From RGIG5270 sp045657185 (lineage in GTDB: Bacteria > Verrucomicrobiota > Lentisphaeria > Victivallales > Victivallaceae): 18,347 nt of DNA. The notes under the pieces are model-generated. The model was not told the origin of the DNA. It did not search any database and saw only the letters and a list, made by a program, of their open reading frames with translations. Both the position numbers and the translations under genes were made by a program. The stretch spans positions 1 through 18,347 of the forward strand of contig JAZOSO010000111.1 in NCBI GenBank assembly GCA_045657185.1. Reading direction: 5' to 3'. Positions 16,223 through 18,347 of this stretch are shown here, piece after piece; the first letter of the stretch is position 1, and the number at the start of each line of letters is the position of its first letter.

Positions 16223-18139
16223 ATGAAGTTTTACAACATCATGCCGTTTATGCCTTCTGACGTAAAAAGAATGGCAGCAGAGTACAAAAGATACAGCGAA
16301 GCAACAGGAATGAAACTCCTGATGTGCAGTATGACTCTCAATCCCGAGGGCGATGACCCCTACGCAAAACCCAAAAGTTTCATTAAAGCTTTCGGCGAAC
16401 TCAAAGCTGAACTCAAAGATACCGATATCCAACTCGGTATTCTTATCCAGGCTTTTTTCGGTCACGGCTGGAGTTCATCATCTCCTTCCGTTCACCTTTT
16501 CCAGCCCACTATCAACCATACCGGCACTACCAAAGGCAGAATGTGTCCGCTGGATGAAAACTTCCTTGCATACTGCGAATTTACCATCAAAGGTCTTGCT
16601 GCACACAATCCTGCAACATTCCTGCTTGATGATGATACCCGTTTGCTGGATAATGATAAAATTGAATGTTTCTGCCCCCTGCATCGTGCCAAGTTCTCCA
16701 AACAGTACACTCAGGAAGAACTCATTGAACTGGTCACTCATGCAGAAAAAGATGACCCCATTATGAAAGAATTTGAGAAAATCCGCCGTGATTCTCTTGA
16801 AAACTTCTGCGCCCGTATCCGCAAAGCTATTGACAGTGTCAATCCTGCTATTCCCTGCGGTATTTCAGGTCCCGGCCGCGAACATCTGATGTTTGAACGT
16901 ATGGCACTTGCCGCTGCAGGTCCGAATACAGAACCTTTTATCCGTGTCGGCAATGCTTTCTACGGCAGAACTTTTGCCATCAATTATCCGCAGAATGTTT
17001 ATAAAACAGCTTTGATGCAGAAGGCTTGCGGCAGTGTCAAATTCATCCTTGACGAATCTGATACTTATCCTCAGCACCGTTACAGCCAGACCTGCGCAGG
17101 TTTGCATACCCATTTGACCAATGCTATTTTGAGCGGTCTTAAAGGTTCAAAAACATGGATTGAAAACTTCATCAACTTTGCCTGCGGTCAGGAAAATGTC
17201 CGCTATGAAAAACAGATGAAAGAATATATGCCTTTCTACGACACTTTGACTGAAGTCGCAGAAAATATCCGCTGGAAAGGCGTTTCAATTCCGCTTGTCA
17301 ATCTGGAAAAAGAGTTCACTCCCCGTGAATATCCTGACTATTTCACCACACCCGAATGGTTCTGCTCTGTTGTCGGTGAACTCGGTATTTCATTCTCTTT
17401 CCGTGAACCCGATGACCCCGAAGCTGAATGTTTCATGCTCGGCGCAGATATGGTCAAACATTTCACCGATGCAGAACTTGATGAAATTGTCAAAAAGAAC
17501 CTCATCCTCGATGCTGTTTCCGCTCAAATGCTTATTGACCGCGGTTACGGTGAATATCTCGGTGTCAAGCTCGGCAAAGTACCGCACTTCTCATTTGAAC
17601 GCGTTGTCGGCAGCACTTTGAAAATGCGTCACCTCATCACTTCAAGAACCCGTCTCCTTATCCCTGAAGAAGGCGCAGAAAGTGTTACTGAACTTGTCAA
17701 ACCTCCGTTTGCAGGTGCCGCTGAAGTCAATGTTATTGCTCCCGGTATGACCAAATTCCGCAACAAGAACGGAAAACTCGTTTTTGTCTGGTGCGAACCG
17801 ATTACAAGTGACTATTATACACTTGACCCCGCCCGCAAGACATGGCTTGAAAATGTCTGTGATGAAACCGCAGATATTCCCGTCAAATGCACCGAAGAAC
17901 AGGATATCATGTTCCGCTGCGGTGAACTTCCCGACGGCTCAATTCTTGCCGCTCTTATCAACTTGAGCTATGATGCAATGGCAGAAATTCCGCTTGTTTG
18001 CAAAAAAGCTCCCGCAAGTGTCAAAATCCTTGCCTTTAACGGTGAATGGACTGAAGTTCCCGTCCGAGAGGAAAACGGAGTTATTTATGTTCAGCAGCAG
18101 CTCCTTTCAAACCTGCCTATGGTTTTGAAACTCTCCTGA
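16223..18139 (+). CDS. Cytoplasmic glycoside hydrolase-like protein, putative TIM barrel
   Basis: This 638-residue protein has no signal peptide (MKFYNIMPFMPSDVKRM is not hydrophobic enough), unlike all six genes before it, so it should act in the cytoplasm. The first ~350 residues read as a (beta/alpha)8 barrel: LLDDDTR with D136-D138, then C149-F-C151-P-L-H154, and FILDESD with D277/E278. The ~140-residue gap between the two acidic motifs fits an acid/base after strand 4 and a nucleophile or partner after strand 7, as in clan GH-A enzymes. DDDxR followed by CxCxxH resembles motifs I recall in uncharacterised beta-galactosidase-like proteins; I cannot name the family. Residues ~370-480 (ADMVKHFTDAELDEIV, MLIDRGYGEYLGVK) resemble the GATase-like or trimerisation domain of GH42-type enzymes. 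The C-terminus is beta-rich. AAGGAAAG 9 bases upstream supports the start. It is last in the operon and precedes the terminator. Inferred role: trimming of imported oligosaccharides. Confidence 0.8.
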   Translation: MKFYNIMPFMPSDVKRMAAEYKRYSEATGMKLLMCSMTLNPEGDDPYAKPKSFIKAFGELKAELKDTDIQLGILIQAFFGHGWSSSSPSVHLFQPTINHTGTTKGRMCPLDENFLAYCEFTIKGLAAHNPATFLLDDDTRLLDNDKIECFCPLHRAKFSKQYTQEELIELVTHAEKDDPIMKEFEKIRRDSLENFCARIRKAIDSVNPAIPCGISGPGREHLMFERMALAAAGPNTEPFIRVGNAFYGRTFAINYPQNVYKTALMQKACGSVKFILDESDTYPQHRYSQTCAGLHTHLTNAILSGLKGSKTWIENFINFACGQENVRYEKQMKEYMPFYDTLTEVAENIRWKGVSIPLVNLEKEFTPREYPDYFTTPEWFCSVVGELGISFSFREPDDPEAECFMLGADMVKHFTDAELDEIVKKNLILDAVSAQMLIDRGYGEYLGVKLGKVPHFSFERVVGSTLKMRHLITSRTRLLIPEEGAESVTELVKPPFAGAAEVNVIAPGMTKFRNKNGKLVFVWCEPITSDYYTLDPARKTWLENVCDETADIPVKCTEEQDIMFRCGELPDGSILAALINLSYDAMAEIPLVCKKAPASVKILAFNGEWTEVPVREENGVIYVQQQLLSNLPMVLKLS

Positions 18140-18159
18140 ATTATATAAATTCATCCACA

Positions 18160-18200
18160 AAACTGCCGTTCACAATAAAACGTGAACGGCAGTTTTTTTT
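18160..18200 (+). terminator. Rho-independent terminator closing the operon
   Basis: A perfect 12-bp stem, ACTGCCGTTCAC (18162-18173) with GTGAACGGCAGT (18182-18193), is extended by two A-T pairs. The loop is 8 bases (AATAAAAC), and a run of eight T (18193-18200) follows. It lies 20 bases after the last stop codon. No comparable hairpin plus T-run lies in any gap between the seven genes, which supports one transcript. The A residues before the stem could also let it work weakly on the opposite strand. Confidence 0.93.
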
Positions 18201-18242
18201 GTAAATGGCTGTGTTATAAAAGATGACTGATTTATTGCAGGT

Positions 18243-18301
18243 GGAGAAGAAAAAACCTTTTGGCGTTCCACCCGCCTTTTTATATGGTTCTTTTCTTCTC
18301 C
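18243..18301. repeat. Imperfect inverted repeat in the 3' non-coding region
   Basis: GGAGAAGAAAA (18243-18253) pairs perfectly with TTTTCTTCTCC (18291-18301), and AACC (18254-18257) with GGTT (18286-18289), leaving one bulged C at 18290. The arms enclose 28 bases that contain a small GGCG/CGCC stem (18262-18276) followed by five T. No coding frame with a plausible start crosses it. It may be a second or opposite-strand terminator for a convergent gene beyond the window, or a small repeated element. Confidence 0.5.
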
Positions 18302-18311
18302 CCCTGTCTTG

Positions 18312-18340
18312 TCCCGCCATAGCCTTCGGCGACGGCGGAA
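18312..18340. repeat. GC-rich REP-like palindrome
   Basis: CCGCC (18314-18318) pairs with GGCGG (18334-18338), and an inner GCC-TTC-GGC hairpin lies at 18322-18330. On the minus strand it contains GAAGGCTATGGCGGGACAAG (18309-18328). I recall closely similar CTATGGCGGACAAG-type motifs as dispersed intergenic repeats in several bacterial genomes, so this is probably a REP-like element. Its copy number in this genome cannot be seen here. It is much more GC-rich than the surrounding non-coding DNA, and the window ends 7 bases later. Confidence 0.45.
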
Positions 18341-18347
18341 CCCTCTC

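Noticed and set aside
186..18139. Search for sulfatase, SusC/SusD, ABC transporter or regulator genes that would name the substrate
   Set aside because: No CxPSR-type sulfatase motif, TonB plug, Walker A/B pair or helix-turn-helix protein was found in any of the seven genes.
18262..18281. Small GGCG/CGCC stem followed by TTTTT as another terminator for the operon
   Set aside because: Only four base pairs, and the strong terminator at 18160-18200 already ends the transcript. It is better described as part of the larger inverted repeat.

Overview
This window looks like part of a chromosome from a Lentisphaerota (Victivallales-like) or related PVC-group bacterium, probably a polysaccharide degrader. 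The reasons are: an exact H-X9-DG pseudopilin C-terminus at the left edge (a family greatly expanded in Lentisphaerota and Planctomycetota); large secreted LamG plus GH123/DUF6067-like proteins; moderate GC; and A/G-rich Shine-Dalgarno sites. The phylum is an inference. No rRNA or other marker gene is present.

Layout, all on the + strand: (1) bases 2-139, the last 45 codons of a type II secretion-like pseudopilin. (2) Bases 140-185, a short AT-rich gap holding a 15-base palindrome. (3) Bases 186-18139, seven tightly packed genes with gaps of 5-17 bases, or a 4-base ATGA overlap at 9168-9171, almost certainly one transcript. In order they are: a small secreted two-module protein (S1); two giant secreted enzymes (A, B); a second small two-module protein (S2); two more giant enzymes (C, D); and a signal-less 638-residue TIM-barrel-type glycosidase-like protein. 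(4) A strong intrinsic terminator at 18160-18200. (5) About 147 bases of non-coding DNA with two further inverted repeats, the last a REP-like GC-rich palindrome.

The four giants (1154, 1156, 1167 and 1173 aa) are full-length paralogs with one architecture: signal peptide, LamG/ConA-like lectin domain, a small beta domain, a DUF6067/GH123-like beta-sandwich plus probable TIM barrel, a C-terminal beta domain, and a C-terminal carbohydrate-binding-like module running from a WxxW motif to FDDF. The same module occurs twice in each small protein, so the operon encodes eight copies. The order small-large-large / small-large-large-cytosolic suggests segmental duplication followed by divergence, with D the most diverged.

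Working model (inference): the six exported proteins bind and cut one complex glycan outside the cytoplasm, and the last gene trims the imported product. The window has no SusC/SusD pair, ABC transporter, sulfatase or regulator. The substrate cannot be read from sequence. The unusual points are the fourfold enzyme amplification, the shared module on both enzymes and enzyme-free partners, and the adjoining pseudopilin.
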